A DNA stretch of 64,000 nt from Symbiodinium microadriaticum (lineage: Eukaryota > Sar > Dinophyceae > Suessiales > Symbiodiniaceae): positions 90,988 to 154,987 of the forward strand of contig LSRX01000331.1 in NCBI GenBank assembly GCA_001939145.1, read 5' to 3'. Positions within the stretch are counted from its first letter, which is position 1, and the number at the start of each line of letters is the position of its first letter. Shown here in pieces: positions 22,306-32,950 of this stretch. The notes under the pieces were generated by a model, which saw only the letters and a program-made list of their open reading frames with translations, was not told where the DNA came from and did not search any database. A program made the position numbers and the translations under genes.

Positions 22306-22917
22306 NNNNNNNNNNNNNNNNNNNNNNNNNNNNNNNNNNNNNNNNNNNNNNNNNNNNNNNNNNNNNNNNNNNNNNNNNNNNNNNNNNNNNNNNNNNNNNN
22401 NNNNNNNNNNNNNNNNNNNNNNNNNNNNNNNNNNNNNNNNNNNNNNNNNNNNNNNNNNNNNNNNNNNNNNNNNNNNNNNNNNNNNNNNNNNNNNNNNNNN
22501 NNNNNNNNNNNNNNNNNNNNNNNNNNNNNNNNNNNNNNNNNNNNNNNNNNNNNNNNNNNNNNNNNNNNNNNNNNNNNNNNNNNNNNNNNNNNNNNNNNNN
22601 NNNNNNNNNNNNNNNNNNNNNNNNNNNNNNNNNNNNNNNNNNNNNNNNNNNNNNNNNNNNNNNNNNNNNNNNNNNNNNNNNNNNNNNNNNNNNNNNNNNN
22701 NNNNNNNNNNNNNNNNNNNNNNNNNNNNNNNNNNNNNNNNNNNNNNNNNNNNNNNNNNNNNNNNNNNNNNNNNNNNNNNNNNNNNNNNNNNNNNNNNNNN
22801 NNNNNNNNNNNNNNNNNNNNNNNNNNNNNNNNNNNNNNNNNNNNNNNNNNNNNNNNNNNNNNNNNNNNNNNNNNNNNNNNNNNNNNNNNNNNNNNNNNNN
22901 NNNNNNNNNNNNNNNNN
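22306..22917. other. Assembly gap, 612 N
   Basis: Run of N flanked on both sides by trinucleotide repeat, so the gap most likely hides more repeat; its true length is unknown. Confidence 0.99.
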
Positions 22918-22988
22918 GTGGTGGTGGTGGTGGTGGTGGTGGTGGGGGGGGTGGCGGTGGTGGTGGTGGTGGTGGTGGCGGCGGCGGT
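22918..22988. repeat. GGT trinucleotide repeat
   Basis: Right flank of the gap. Confidence 0.97.
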
Positions 22989-23343
22989 TAGTCGTACCAA
23001 TGTTGTTAATGGCTACTGCTGAAAACTTGTGTCCTTGCGCTTGCGAGTACTTGCAGGATCTAGCGGGAATGAAAAACAGGTTGACAGTAGGCTTGGACAT
23101 CAGTTTACAAGTGGCTTTGACAACCATGTTCTCGGTACTCGGACTTGTACTCGGAACATGCTTACTAGTGCCCGGATGCCGTCACTCTACGATTACATGC
23201 TTGTGATGATGCATGCCTGAGTAGCATGCAGTAATGTCGACAATATTAGCATTGTCCGTACTAAAACCGCGATGTGAGTGCTGTGATCATGTAAGTCCTG
23301 CTATTCTCCAAGGCCCTAGTCTAAACATAAGATCCCTGAGTAA

Positions 23344-23661
23344 GACCGTGAAAGTTCAGAATGTTCGAATGTTCAGCATTGGGGCGCACATGAAGGCAGC
23401 CGCAACATCCATGCGAATGCCATACGTCGAATTTTAGACCTGATAACCACGAGCTGCTTACCAACTACAAGCAAGGCAACCGCCAACTTAGATGTTGCTG
23501 CAAGCCTTCCGCGTTGTAGCATTGAATCCCAAGCAGAACCCGGAGCCTACCGTGATTCAGAGCGGTCCCCGTCTACCCCGGTCTACCTCAACCACAAAAA
23601 ATTGAAGCGAGAGTCCGTGCTGTCGCCGAGCTTGAAGGATTCAGGATCGAACAGTCGCTGA
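23344..23661 (+). CDS. Candidate 3' exon without internal start
   Basis: A frame open for 105 codons to a TGA at 23659-23661. It has no ATG, so it reads as a splice-fed exon. The second half is protein-like: LDVAASLPRCSIESQAEPG, then LKRESVLSPSLKDSGS. The acceptor is not resolved; CCTGAGTAAG at 23344 is only the outer limit. Unknown family. Confidence 0.45.
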   Translation, partial: DRESSECSNVQHWGAHEGSRNIHANAIRRILDLITTSCLPTTSKATANLDVAASLPRCSIESQAEPGAYRDSERSPSTPVYLNHKKLKRESVLSPSLKDSGSNSR

Positions 23662-23978
23662 AGAGTTCTGAAGCCGCAGCTCGTGTTTTGAAGTTTCAGA
23701 GCATAGGGGACCCTAATATGGAACCCTCAAGAATCGGGTGCTTCTCTGAAGGATCCTAGAAAAAGGGACCCCTGAAATGCCTGAAACCCCCGGATAGATG
23801 TCTGGTATGGAGTTGCATGCGCCAGCCTTGTATTCACTACTCGTCTTGTATGCACATGCATTCTGATGCTGTCTGCAAGCACGCATTGACACCAGGCTGT
23901 CATGGAACCATGACATCCGGAAATGTTGCATCCAGGTTGCCTCAGGCTTTTGTTATCTTTTGTTCGTGCATTGATTAC

Positions 23979-24082
23979 AGACGTCGCTGCAAACATGTTG
24001 TGCAGCTCCCTTGACGTCTTGCTGCACTGCGCCCAAAGGTGTTTGCGCAAGATCGGCGCGTGCCATTTAAACTTATCCACAT
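23979..24082 (-). CDS. Candidate minus-strand exon
   Basis: On the minus strand, acceptor AAAGGCAG and donor GTAATC bracket VDKFKWHAPILRKHLWAQCS and KTSRELHNMFAATS. The plus-strand complement is also open, so the strand is uncertain. Confidence 0.4.
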
Positions 24083-24379
24083 CTGCCTTTGGACAAAAAT
24101 CAGCATTGAACTAGCCTTTCTGAGCGGGTGAGTATCATAACTGGCTTGTCTACAGTTTGGGACCAGTGGGCCCAAGTGCGGGTAGAGGAAGAGAGGAGAT
24201 TGAATCTTTTCTGATTTCTGACATGGAATGCTGCATAGAACTATGCTGAGAGATTTTTGTCTGCTGCCGTTGCTCTCATTCTTGATTCCTGTACTCCTGT
24301 GACGACAACCGCAGCACGCACACGTACAGTTACAACAACAGCAATGTCAACCAAACGAAAAACTCTGGCGGTTGCTGCT

Positions 24380-24605
24380 GCAGCTGCTGCTGCTGCTGCT
24401 GCTGCTGCTAGTACAACAACAGGTACTACGACGACTACTATTGTTACGACCCATACTGTTGCGACTAGTGCTGCTACTGCTACTACTACTGCTACTGCTA
24501 CTGCTACTGCTACTGCTACTGCTACTGCTACTGCTACTGCTACTACTACTGCTGCTACTGCTGCTACTGCTGCTGCTGCTGATGCTGCTGCTGCTACTGC
24601 TACTG

Positions 24606-24638
<33 letters not shown>

Positions 24639-24644
24639 GTAGTA

Positions 24645-24720
<76 letters not shown>

Positions 24721-24721
24721 A

Positions 24722-24799
<78 letters not shown>

Positions 24800-24925
24800 G
24801 ACGACCACTGCGGTGACAACGGCAACAACAGCAGCGGCAGGAGGAGCAACACCAACAGCAACTGCAACAGCCAAGTATTAGCAGTAACAACAGCTACAAC
24901 AGCAGCAACAACAACAACAACCACA

Positions 24926-24972
<47 letters not shown>

Positions 24973-24990
24973 CACTGCTACTAGAGGAAA
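24380..24990. repeat. GCT/ACT trinucleotide repeat complex
   Basis: Several hundred bases of (GCT)n, (ACTGCT)n and (ACT)n with CAR-rich interruptions. All ORFs here (poly-Thr, Leu, Ser, Val) are repeat artefacts. Confidence 0.97.
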
Positions 24991-25134
24991 CTGTGACTCC
25001 CAGTTTGCCTGCTTGCTCTGCCATAAATAATACTTTTAAACCCCGGTTAGGGACTAAGGACAGTTTACAACATCCACGGCAGCATCTGTCAACAGACTGA
25101 CCTGCATGGGGCATGGGCATGAGGTGTCTTCAAC

Positions 25135-25369
25135 CTGACAAAACATGTTGCCAAGGTGCGGAGCAACCCCCCCCACCAAACCATCCACCGCTACTTCCGG
25201 TTCTTCCTTTGCCGGGATCTTGAAATGCCTCACTGAGGGTTGGACATAGATGAGACTGTGGCGAGAAGAAAGGTGCGAAGGAGAGAACAGTCGAGCCGAG
25301 AGACCGGGCCCCTCGCAGACCATCAGCACCTTCCTGTCCAAGCGGAAGAGGAAGCTCTTCGCCACTTGC
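25135..25369 (-). CDS. Candidate minus-strand exon, 78 codons
   Basis: Minus strand: acceptor GGTTAAAG, donor GTTGAAGAC. The frame is uninterrupted and protein-like (SFLFRLDRKVLMVCEGPG; SSRHSLIYVQPSVRHFKIPA; EEPEVAVDGLVGG). A second donor (GTCAGT near 25100) would extend it. Orientation is opposite to the neighbouring gene models. Family unknown. Confidence 0.5.
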
Positions 25370-25748
25370 CTTTAACCTTTGATGTTTGGAAGCCTGGTGA
25401 ACACCGCAGTTGAGGGTTTATGGCTTCAGAGTTGCGGTGCATGGGTTAGATTTGACAACTGCAAGCACTGCTTCCAAGTTTGACAAGTTCGACGACAGGT
25501 CGAAGTATAACGAACTGTGAGGCTGTAGCGCCTGAGAGCAGGGTGTGCCCGCGAATATTGCAGACCTTCAAGCACCTCGGAGTCTATCCACAATCACGGC
25601 AGGATTCCACCTCCACTAATAGCCCCCAGACCCTAAACCCTAGACCCCCGCCCCTCAATCCCCAAACCCCCCAAACCCTACTCCACAAACATTCACAAAC
25701 CCTGAAACCCGAAACTTGATGGAAGTCTTACACCCTCACCGGCTAAAG

Positions 25749-25839
25749 AAAGCGAGCACCCCCATGGGTTTCGGTTCTTCTTGGTGCGAGACGACTTGTG
25801 CCTCTGTCTTCCGAGAGTTGGACATGGAGCTTCATGAGG
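25749..25839 (+). CDS. Model W exon 1 (seen part), 30 codons
   Basis: Acceptor ACCGGCTAAAG and donor GTTTTCTAGG. Frame reads KASTPMGFGSSWCETTCASV, then FRELDMELHE, with one leftover base. First recognisable exon of model W. A possible earlier exon is at 25564-25602 (TFKHLGVYPQSRQ). Confidence 0.8.
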
Positions 25840-25874
25840 GTTTTCTAGGGTCTTATTTATGGTAAGGAGTACAA

Positions 25875-25947
25875 TAACCCTCCAGGTACCTACTCTATGG
25901 GGCCCTAGGGGCTCTAATACCCTCTATAGTAGGTACCTGGAGGGTTA
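25875..25947. mobile_element. Foldback element, family F
   Basis: TAACCCTCCAGGTACCTACT and its inverse complement flank a short loop containing GGGGCCCTAGGGG. It lies 36 bp after a model W donor, inside the intron. Confidence 0.8.
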
Positions 25948-26179
25948 GGATTACCATTCTACTTGCGTGGGCTTGTGCCTTTGTTTTGCATGGAGGGTGC
26001 AGGCACAGTGCTGGCAGTTTTGCGGGGGTTGGGCAGGGACTGGCGTTTTGCAGAACTGCAGTAACCTCTAAACTGTAAATCCCCTAAACCCTTGTAGATC
26101 CCTGAAGGGAGCCCTCAAACTAAAACTTAGAAGGAGCCCAGCTATCAGGTTTGCTTTGTTTGCTTCACTTTTGCTTTGC

Positions 26180-26422
26180 CCCCCAGACCTAAACCCTAAA
26201 CCCCAAACCCCTAAACTCTAAACCTCAAACCCCTAAAGCCCTAAACCCCCAAATCCCTAAACCCCTAAACCCCTAAACCCCTAAACCCTAAACCCCTACA
26301 CCCTAAACCCCTAAACCCCTAAACCCCTAAACTCCTAAACCCCTAAACCCTAAACCCTACACCCTAAACTCCTAAACCCCTAAACCCTAAACCCTAAACC
26401 CCTAAACCCCTAAACCCTAAAC
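26180..26422 (-). repeat. CCCTAAA/CCCCTAAA array
   Basis: One of the most regular arrays in the window, ending 8 bp before the acceptor of the next exon. Confidence 0.97.
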
Positions 26423-26430
26423 CGGCTGAG

Positions 26431-26476
26431 GTGGCAGACCTTCGGTTCATCTCCGATTGGGTGACTCTTCTGAGGG
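26431..26476 (+). CDS. Model W exon
   Basis: Acceptor ACCGGCTGAG, donor GTTTCTTC. In phase with 25749-25839 it reads GGRPSVHLRLGDSSEG. Another open frame (VADLRFISDWVTLLR) exists, so phase decides. It sits exactly between a CCCTAAA array and a TTTAGGG array. Confidence 0.65.
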
Positions 26477-26496
26477 GTTTCTTCTTGTTCTGGGGG

Positions 26497-26622
26497 CTTT
26501 AGGGGTTCAGGGTTTAGGGTTTTTGGGTGTTTGGGGTTTAGGGTTTAGGGGTTGAGGGTTTAAGGTTTAGGGGTTTAGGGGTTTCGTTTTCAGGGTTTAG
26601 GGCTTAGTGGTTTAGGGTTTGC
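26497..26622 (+). repeat. TTTAGGG telomere-like array
   Basis: Inverted partner of 26180-26422 across the exon. Confidence 0.95.
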
Positions 26623-26978
26623 TTCTTGTTGCTGGGGGTTTACGGAAGTCTAGGGTTTGGGAATAATAGCAGCTGCTATCTTATATCACCATTCGTATTG
26701 TTAACATGTTTGATCATCATTGCTCACCAGTACTTCGGTGCCTTCAGGGTGCCTTCAAGGGGTCTATATGGGGCTTTTGGGGTTGAGGGTTTGGGTCTCA
26801 GGGCTTCAGGGGGCACAGGTTTGCTCTTTTCGTGTTCCGGCTTTATGAGATGGCGTTAGCGCAGCGTGAAAAATACTGCTGGCAGATACGCCGGATAAAA
26901 TATCAGTTGCGTCTTTGCTGCCAATATTAACCCTAAATCCTAAACCCTCAGCCCTAAGCCGGTATTTTCCCCTCACAG

Positions 26979-27018
26979 TTCCTGCTGCGAGCCCCCAGCC
27001 CTCAGCGACAAAACCCGG
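26979..27018 (+). CDS. Model W exon
   Basis: Strong acceptor GGTATTTTCCCCTCACAG; donor is the heptamer GTTTAGGG. In phase it reads SCCEPPALSDKTR, but all three frames are open over 40 bp. Confidence 0.65.
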
Positions 27019-27138
27019 GTTTAGGGTGCAGGGTGTAGTGATGGGCCGCGGACCTCGAAACCGAAGCAAGCGCGGCACGAACAATGGAGTCCCTGTCGGT
27101 CTCTCCAGGCCTTGGTAATGCCGCTGCTATGTTTATGC

Positions 27139-27140
<2 letters not shown>

Positions 27141-27171
<31 letters not shown>
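27141..27171. repeat. AT/GT dinucleotide repeat
   Basis: (AT)n(GT)n, about 30 bp. Confidence 0.95.
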
Positions 27172-27172
<1 letters not shown>

Positions 27173-27175
27173 AGA

Positions 27176-27696
27176 CTATAAGATCATGTTCCCAACTCCC
27201 TGAAAGCAAGGCATCCCTGCGTTTGAAGAAGCTCGGTAGCTCTGCTTGGAGCATGCTGGCAGGTGGTTATCATCTACAGCCTTTTCATCGTAGGCGCCGC
27301 AGCAGCTGCATGAATTCTGCGGGGTTAGCTTGAGACTAGACTGATATCTGCGGGCAGAAAAAACCAAACCCCACGATAGCCGGAGCTCACTTCGCGGCAA
27401 AGGAACATACATTAAGTTATAGCAAGAGTTTCTGTATGATAATGTAAAGAGCATGGCTGAATTAGCGAGATTTGGAGTCTCTGGGTAGCTTTTATACATA
27501 GCTTGAAGCCATTCCACTGGTGCCCGTTGAGACTTCGCGCTTTAGGCAGTATAGGTTTTTTGGGGCTCCGAAACCGAGAAGTGGAGATCTCATGTATTTC
27601 GGAGTCCTTGAGGCCAGGATCTTCTGTTTGCATCGTCTTTAATCTCTGAGGATGGAGACACTCCACGATCTGGCTGTAATCCTTACGCAAAACCAC
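27176..27696 (-). other. Minus-strand coding-like ORFs inside a model W intron
   Basis: Two overlapping minus frames are long and protein-like: 27412-27696 (RKDYSQIVECLHPQRLKTMQ) and 27176-27550 (PVEWLQAMYKSYPETPNLAN). They may be two exons read with a frame change, a nested gene or a decayed element. No known domain recognised. Confidence 0.3.
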
Positions 27697-27712
27697 CCCT
27701 GCATGTCGGTTC

Positions 27713-27807
27713 TACCCATAGGCTCCATAGTAGTTCCTTTTTGTGGTTCATCTTTAGGATCCTATAAGGTAATCCCAAAAAGGGAACTACTTTGAAGCCT
27801 ATGGGTA
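27713..27807 (+). mobile_element. Family A palindromic element, copy 5
   Basis: Near-consensus copy with CTTTTTGTGGTTCATCTTTAG centre. Confidence 0.95.
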
Positions 27808-27950
27808 GATTGGATCCGTGATCTCACTTTCGGAATCTGCGGGAACCTTACTCTCTTCAGGTTCGGCTCTGCACTCGTGCAAACTTTGGCGTCTCGAGGT
27901 TGGAGAGCCCTGAACCTAAACCCTAAACCCTAAGGGCCCGCTTTGGGGTG

Positions 27951-28044
27951 TACCCATAGGCCCCTAAGTAGTTCCTTTTTGGGATCACCTTATAGGATTC
28001 TAAATATAAACCACAAAGAGGAACTACTTAGGGGCCTATGGGTA
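27951..28044 (-). mobile_element. Family A palindromic element, copy 6
   Basis: CCCCTAAG subtype, reversed centre. The matching right arm carries CTTAGGGGCC, a compensating change. Confidence 0.95.
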
Positions 28045-28313
28045 GAACTCCAGCGACTAACTTCGCAGGCTTCTTCATCGTGGTCCAGCAGGCGCGAACC
28101 GGTGACTCTGAGAGCCTTATGGTCGGAAAGCAATAAGGAATGTGCTCTAAGCCCGAAGCGCAAACCAAAGGCTAACATAAATAATTAACGCTGGGGTTCC
28201 GTATTATAACTATAGTCAATTATCGCATAATACACCCCCAAAGCCCTGATCGAATTACTATTAGGCCTACATTAGAGCTCGCCGGTTAGGGATCGGACTT
28301 TCGGGTTTCTGTA

Positions 28314-29236
28314 TCAAGGTTTAAGGGTCAAGCCCAGGGACTGCTCCAAGGAATCCAGGAAGTAGTCCTGAACACATTTCACGGTCACCGGTGCCCTTTG
28401 CTTCGGGTGACCCAAAAGATCTGTAGGGTGGCAGGGCTGCTTTTGGGGTTTAGGCTTCAGGGTGCAGGGTTTAGCCTTTTCATATCTGGGTCCGTGGCAC
28501 AAGCTTGTGGTGGGACGGGCACAAGCTTGGGGTGGGACGCTTGAAGGATCACGGCATCTAGTACGTCGGCTGCTTCCAGCCGACTTTCTAATTTTAGGCA
28601 GAAATCGTACCCGAAACCCCAATGCAAAGGTAGATTCGAGCAGGGCAGCAACTCGACCGAGTGATCTGTTGAGTCGCGATTCAGTGAGTGCTATCTTCGA
28701 CGCCTCCTTCAACGACCTAATCGTTGAGCCCTCTGGCACGCCCACTTGCCGAAGAGATGGTTGGCTACCTTCTGGGCTCTTTGGACTTGTCGCTGACTCA
28801 GAGGACTTTGAGACCAGCCAGATTGCGCTGGAGACTGCCATATTGCCAAGTCTGCATGCGCACGTCGATTTCCCGATCCGAGTCCTCCGCACTTTAGCAG
28901 GTGACTGCATTGTTGGAGGATCGATGACCGACACTGGTCTATGGCTATGGGACATTTGTGCGCATGCATCTCACGTTCGACATGGCTTGATCCGTTAGCC
29001 GGAGGAAGTTCCTGATGACCTCGTCGGTGATGCGTTTCAGACGCCAAGACACTAATATCAGTCCGCTGTCAGTGGTTTACCCTCTTAGCGAGCTTGGTGC
29101 CAATGGTGGCATGCCTAACAAGCTTAAGGGCTTGTCTTGTGCCATCGTGCCTGAATACTGGTGCGACGATGCCACACAGAAGATGCGTTTAACTGCATAC
29201 GCCAACCTTGCAATCGGCTACTGGCCTGATCTTTAA
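28314..29236 (+). other. Coding-like block, two plus frames
   Basis: Plus frame 28462-28998 (178 codons; DASFNDLIVEPSGTPTC, LFGLVADSEDFETSQIALET) and plus frame 29015-29236 (SVVYPLSELGANGGMPNKL, TAYANLAIGYWPDL) lie end to end in different frames. A 213-codon minus frame (28314-28955) overlaps them. No telomere-like repeats interrupt this kilobase. It may be a frameshifted gene or mobile-element relic within the large intron 27019-29959. Family not recognised. Confidence 0.4.
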
Positions 29237-29817
29237 GAGTGTGTGATGAGTGCTCACAATTCATTCTAAGGCGAACAGGTGGTGATGTAGATAGAGCACC
29301 GATAAGTAAACTGCCATCCTCGTAGGCATACGCGTAGACTAACCATCAGAATAAGGGTCCTAATATGGGGGGGTCGGAAACGTGTATTTCGTAATGTTAT
29401 TCTTAGGGCCCTAAGGTGTATACCCTATTCTGAACCTTCAGGCCCCCTATTTAAACCCTCTAGAACCTCTTCAAGCTTGTTCAAGGAATCCTTGAAAGAA
29501 AAGCCCCTTAAAGGAACCCTCCGGGTATTTTCCTCAAGAGCAGCAGTTTCATTCAGCCCGGCACATCGCTGATTGAATCCGCATCCTTGCCCCAAAGCCT
29601 CAGGAAGTGGAAGGTTTAGGGCCTTGCAGCTTTAGGGTTTAGGAAAGTTTAGGGGGTTCAGTGTTTATGGGTTTAGGGCTTTAGGGTGCATGGGTCCCTA
29701 TGGGAAAGCATGAGTTTAGGGCTTTAGGGCTTCAGAGTTCGGGGTTCGTGGCGGAGGGTTTAAAGTTGAGGGCTTAGGGCTTACGGTTCCAGGGTTTGGG
29801 TTTCCGAGCTTCTACAC

Positions 29818-29957
29818 GCTAAACCCTAGACCCTAAACCCCTAAACCCCCTAAACCCCCTAAACCCCAAAACCCTAAACCCTGAACCCCCTAAACCCCCA
29901 AAACCCTAAACCCTGAACCCCGTAAACACCCGAAAACCCTAAACCCTAAACCCCTGC
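29818..29957 (-). repeat. CCCTAAA/CCCCCTAAA array
   Basis: Ends two bases before the acceptor CAG of the next exon. Confidence 0.95.
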
Positions 29958-29959
29958 AG

Positions 29960-30028
29960 TCCGTCTGGGACCTTTCGGCGATGGTCCAAGAGCTGCCTAC
30001 CTACTCTTCCTCGGCCAACTCCGAGCAG
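29960..30028 (+). CDS. Model W exon, 23 codons
   Basis: Acceptor CCCCTGCAG, donor GTGCCTAGGG. Frame SVWDLSAMVQELPTYSSSAN then SEQ, phase 0 to 0. Among the cleaner exons. Confidence 0.85.
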
Positions 30029-30069
30029 GTGCCTAGGGTTCGGCTTTAGGGTTCAGGGGTGTTAGGGTT

Positions 30070-30163
30070 TACCCATAGGCTCCACAGTAGGTCCTTTTTG
30101 TGGTTCATATTTAGGATCCTATAAGGTAGTCCCAAAAAGTAACTACTTTGGAGCCTATGGGTA
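30070..30163 (+). mobile_element. Family A palindromic element, copy 7
   Basis: Near-consensus copy in the model W intron, 41 bp after the donor. Confidence 0.95.
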
Positions 30164-30263
30164 GGGTTGGGGGTTCTGTGTGTTCACGTTCTCGGGTTTC
30201 GACTCAGCATTGCTTGAATCTTGCGATCCGGGCTCGGGCGTCAGGAGCTGGGAGACCACAAGC

Positions 30264-30291
30264 GACCCTAGTTTAGAGAACTGCCCATATG
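30264..30291. mobile_element. Family B fragment (one arm)
   Basis: GACCCTAGTTTAGAGAACTG matches the right arm of family B; no left arm is present. Confidence 0.6.
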
Positions 30292-31076
30292 TCTTTAGCA
30301 CCCGAGCAAACTTCATTCGCCCAAGCTTTGTGAGCATCCCAGCCGTGCATGCAAAGTCTCGCAAAATCTCACACCAACTAGGGTTCAGGGTTCAGCGTCC
30401 TGAAGCCTAAATCCTAAACCTTCTCCCTAGTCTATACCCCCCAACCCGACTTAGTTTCTATAGGTATAAATACATACGACTCCCATTAAGGTACTTGAAA
30501 CCATACTTACGAGATCCTCTGATCCTCTAAGTACCTCTATAGTACCCTTGCACCAAAACCCTTTGAGGAGCCCTTGCCGATCCCTGTGAGGAGCCCTAGC
30601 AGGCCCTAGCTCCTTAAGCCCAAAATCCGTGGGCCTGTGTCTTTCGGAGACCCGGCATGCTAGACCATGAACACTAGGTCACTAGGAACAATAGCAGTAA
30701 CGCGAAATGCAGGTAAAAGTGGCAAAAATATTACCCTAAACCCTGTAGGAGTGTAACCCTAAGCTTTTAATGAAGCTGCTTCAGCGGCCCCGGTACCTTT
30801 TCAGGGGAACTCGGGCCCTCGAACTCTTTTAGCTTTGAGGGCCTAGGAACCATAGGGACCCAGGGAGAACGATAAGAGCAGGAAGACGGTCTAGGGATTG
30901 GGGTTTTGGGCTTAGGGGTTTGGGGCTTAGGGTTTAGGGTGGGGTTTAGGGCTTAGGGGAATAGGAGGAATACGAAGAGTCAGAACGATCAGATACCATA
31001 ATAGCCATAGTAGTACAATCCACCATAATATCTGGTCCAAAAAGTCAGTAGTAGCGTTGTCAAGGGCGTCCAGCCC

Positions 31077-31645
31077 ATGTTGTGGTACTTAGTACCGGAA
31101 TCCCCTGACGATTCTAGGTCCTTTGTTCAACAAGTATACATTTCAGCCCTCAACATTGCACACTCCACCAGATGGATACCTACCAGCAGAGCTGGACATC
31201 TATCCTGGACAGCGTGGACATGGACGTGGCCTCAGCCGATGCTATCGGGGCTTAAAAAGTTCACCCGATCTTCTCTTGTGCAACATGCCGCGAAACCTTA
31301 GGCCGTTTGTTCGGGCGTGACGAGCTTGGATTTCGGATTTTGGGTGTAGGTGTTGTGTCTGACCTCGACTGTGACACTTTGGCTGTGGCAAAGCGAAGGT
31401 TTGAATTGTGCCTTCTGTCCTGGAGAGCCCGTGCGTTTCGTGTCGCTGAACAGACAACCCCGCTAAAGCTACCGATGAGCCCTAATATAGAGGAAGAAGC
31501 AATGATATCCCTCAAACTCTGCTGCGTACCCCAAAACCCTATTCTAGTTGGCAACTTCCCTGTGAAAACCCTAAACCGCCATCGCCTTCTTCACCAGGCC
31601 GCTTTCTACTTCGACTACTTTCGTGTGGCCTTGCCGGGACCTTAA
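31077..31645 (+). other. Coding-like block, two plus frames, unplaced
   Basis: Frame 31123-31320 (TLHTPPDGYLPAELDIYPG) is followed by frame 31307-31645 (VVSDLDCDTLAVAKRRFELC). Both are protein-like but overlap in different frames, so a missed intron, a frameshift or a relic is likely. It sits in the model W intron 30029-32063. Confidence 0.35.
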
Positions 31646-31834
31646 TGCTGCAATGCTTACTTGAGTGATGAGGTGACTTTGTACAGTTGCTATATGCCGT
31701 TATGAGTAGACGGGGTTTCAAGGTTTTCGCGTTTAGGGCACGCTGCTTGGTCCCTTGAGTACAGAAGCCGAAGATTCTGGTACTGGTACACCCTGACGTA
31801 CGGCTTCGTTCATTGACAGACACAAGTCCGACTG

Positions 31835-32049
31835 AGCCCTAAACCCAAATCCCCTAAACCCCTAAACCCTAAACCCCTAAACCCCTAAACCCCTGAACCC
31901 CTAAACTCTAAACCACTAAACCGTAAACCCTGAACCCGAAACCCCTAAACCCTAAACCTTAAACCCTAAACCCCTACACCCTAAACCCCCAATCACCCAA
32001 AACCCCTAAGCCCTAAAGCCCAAACCCCCAAAACCCCTAAACCAAAAAC
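31835..32049 (-). repeat. CCCTAAA telomere-like array
   Basis: Directly upstream of the exon at 32064, and separates it from an upstream partial copy of that exon edge at 31756-31790. Confidence 0.95.
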
Positions 32050-32063
32050 CACCGAAGCCGAAG

Positions 32064-32149
32064 GTTCTGGTACACGCTGGTGATCGCCACGCAATTTTCG
32101 AAGGCCCGCGGACCGGACGGGAGTTCCTACGGCTGTTTAGTCTTCCGGG
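32064..32149 (+). CDS. Model W exon
   Basis: Acceptor CCGAAGCCGAAG; donor GTTCCTTC at 32150, or GTACGTAG at 32168 with the same exit phase. In phase 0 it reads VLVHAGDRHAIFEGPRTGRE, then FLRLFSLP. A second open frame (FWYTLVIATQFSK) is not phase-compatible with the neighbour. Confidence 0.8.
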
Positions 32150-32321
32150 GTTCCTTCAAGGGATCATGTACGTAGGGAATCTCCTATGGGTTCTATTCTA
32201 TCTTTTAGGGGTTAAGTTTTGAGTTTAGTTTAGGGTTGTGGGTTTTAGGGATTAGGCGGTTTCGCTGATTCGGGATTAAGTGGTATAGTATAGAGGGTAC
32301 GGCAAGCTAAATGTGCATCAG

Positions 32322-32398
32322 TGTTTGGCCATGGCTCCTACTTGGTCCGACTTCACGGGATGAGTAACGAATTCAAAGGAAGGACGGCGATCATCCAC
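32322..32398 (+). CDS. Alternative or chance exon
   Basis: Acceptor GTGCATCAG, donor GTTAACG. Frame FGHGSYLVRLHGMSNEFKGR is very protein-like, but its phase does not fit the model W exons on either side. It could be alternatively spliced or belong to another transcript. Confidence 0.35.
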
Positions 32399-32698
32399 GT
32401 TAACGAGCTCATAGCTGTGTCATTAAGCGCGAAAGCCCAAAATCCAAAGTCCCTGAATGGTGTGCAAAATAAGGTGAAGTCGAGCATAGCAATCAGTTGG
32501 GTTGAAGTTTCGGGGTGAGCCCAAGCAAACCAAAACCCTTCCCGAAAACTTAGACCTCAAAGCCCTATAGATCCCTAAACCTTAACTTATAGCAACCCGG
32601 ATAGAGCCCTCAGTGTACCCTTACGAGCATTGAATCTGCAGCTTTAAGAGGCCTGGAGCTTTAAAGCCTGGATAGAGTTTCGTCAGCTCGCGGCACAG

Positions 32699-32754
32699 AG
32701 GCGATTTGTCGCCGCTGGTGCAGGCGAAGCTGCTCCGTGCATACAACATCGAGG
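32699..32754 (+). CDS. Model W exon, 18 codons
   Basis: Acceptor CGGCACAG and consensus donor GTGAGTG. Frame reads GDLSPLVQAKLLRAYNIE. Phase fits both neighbours. The following intron is only 196 bp and lacks telomere-like repeats. Confidence 0.87.
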
Positions 32755-32950
32755 GTGAGTGTCATCGTTCAGCCCAAGCCCGGGCGAGATCTCTGGTTTT
32801 GGCGCCTGCCTTCGGTTGCTCAGACGAGAGACCCGCCGTCGGTTGGACCCGATACCGCAGGTCCCAATGTGGCGGAGTTTTGAACCGGGATCAGTTTATG
32901 TTCCCGAAGAGCCCTTGGCTGGCACTTGCGGCTACTCGCCCACGTTACAG

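Noticed and set aside
22037..25030. Long ORFs of poly-Gly, poly-Val, poly-Thr, poly-Leu, poly-Ser
   Set aside because: They translate trinucleotide microsatellites and N runs; every frame is open for the same reason.
28709..29047. 112-codon minus ORF
   Set aside because: Overlaps longer frames on both strands in the same GC-rich block; no independent support.
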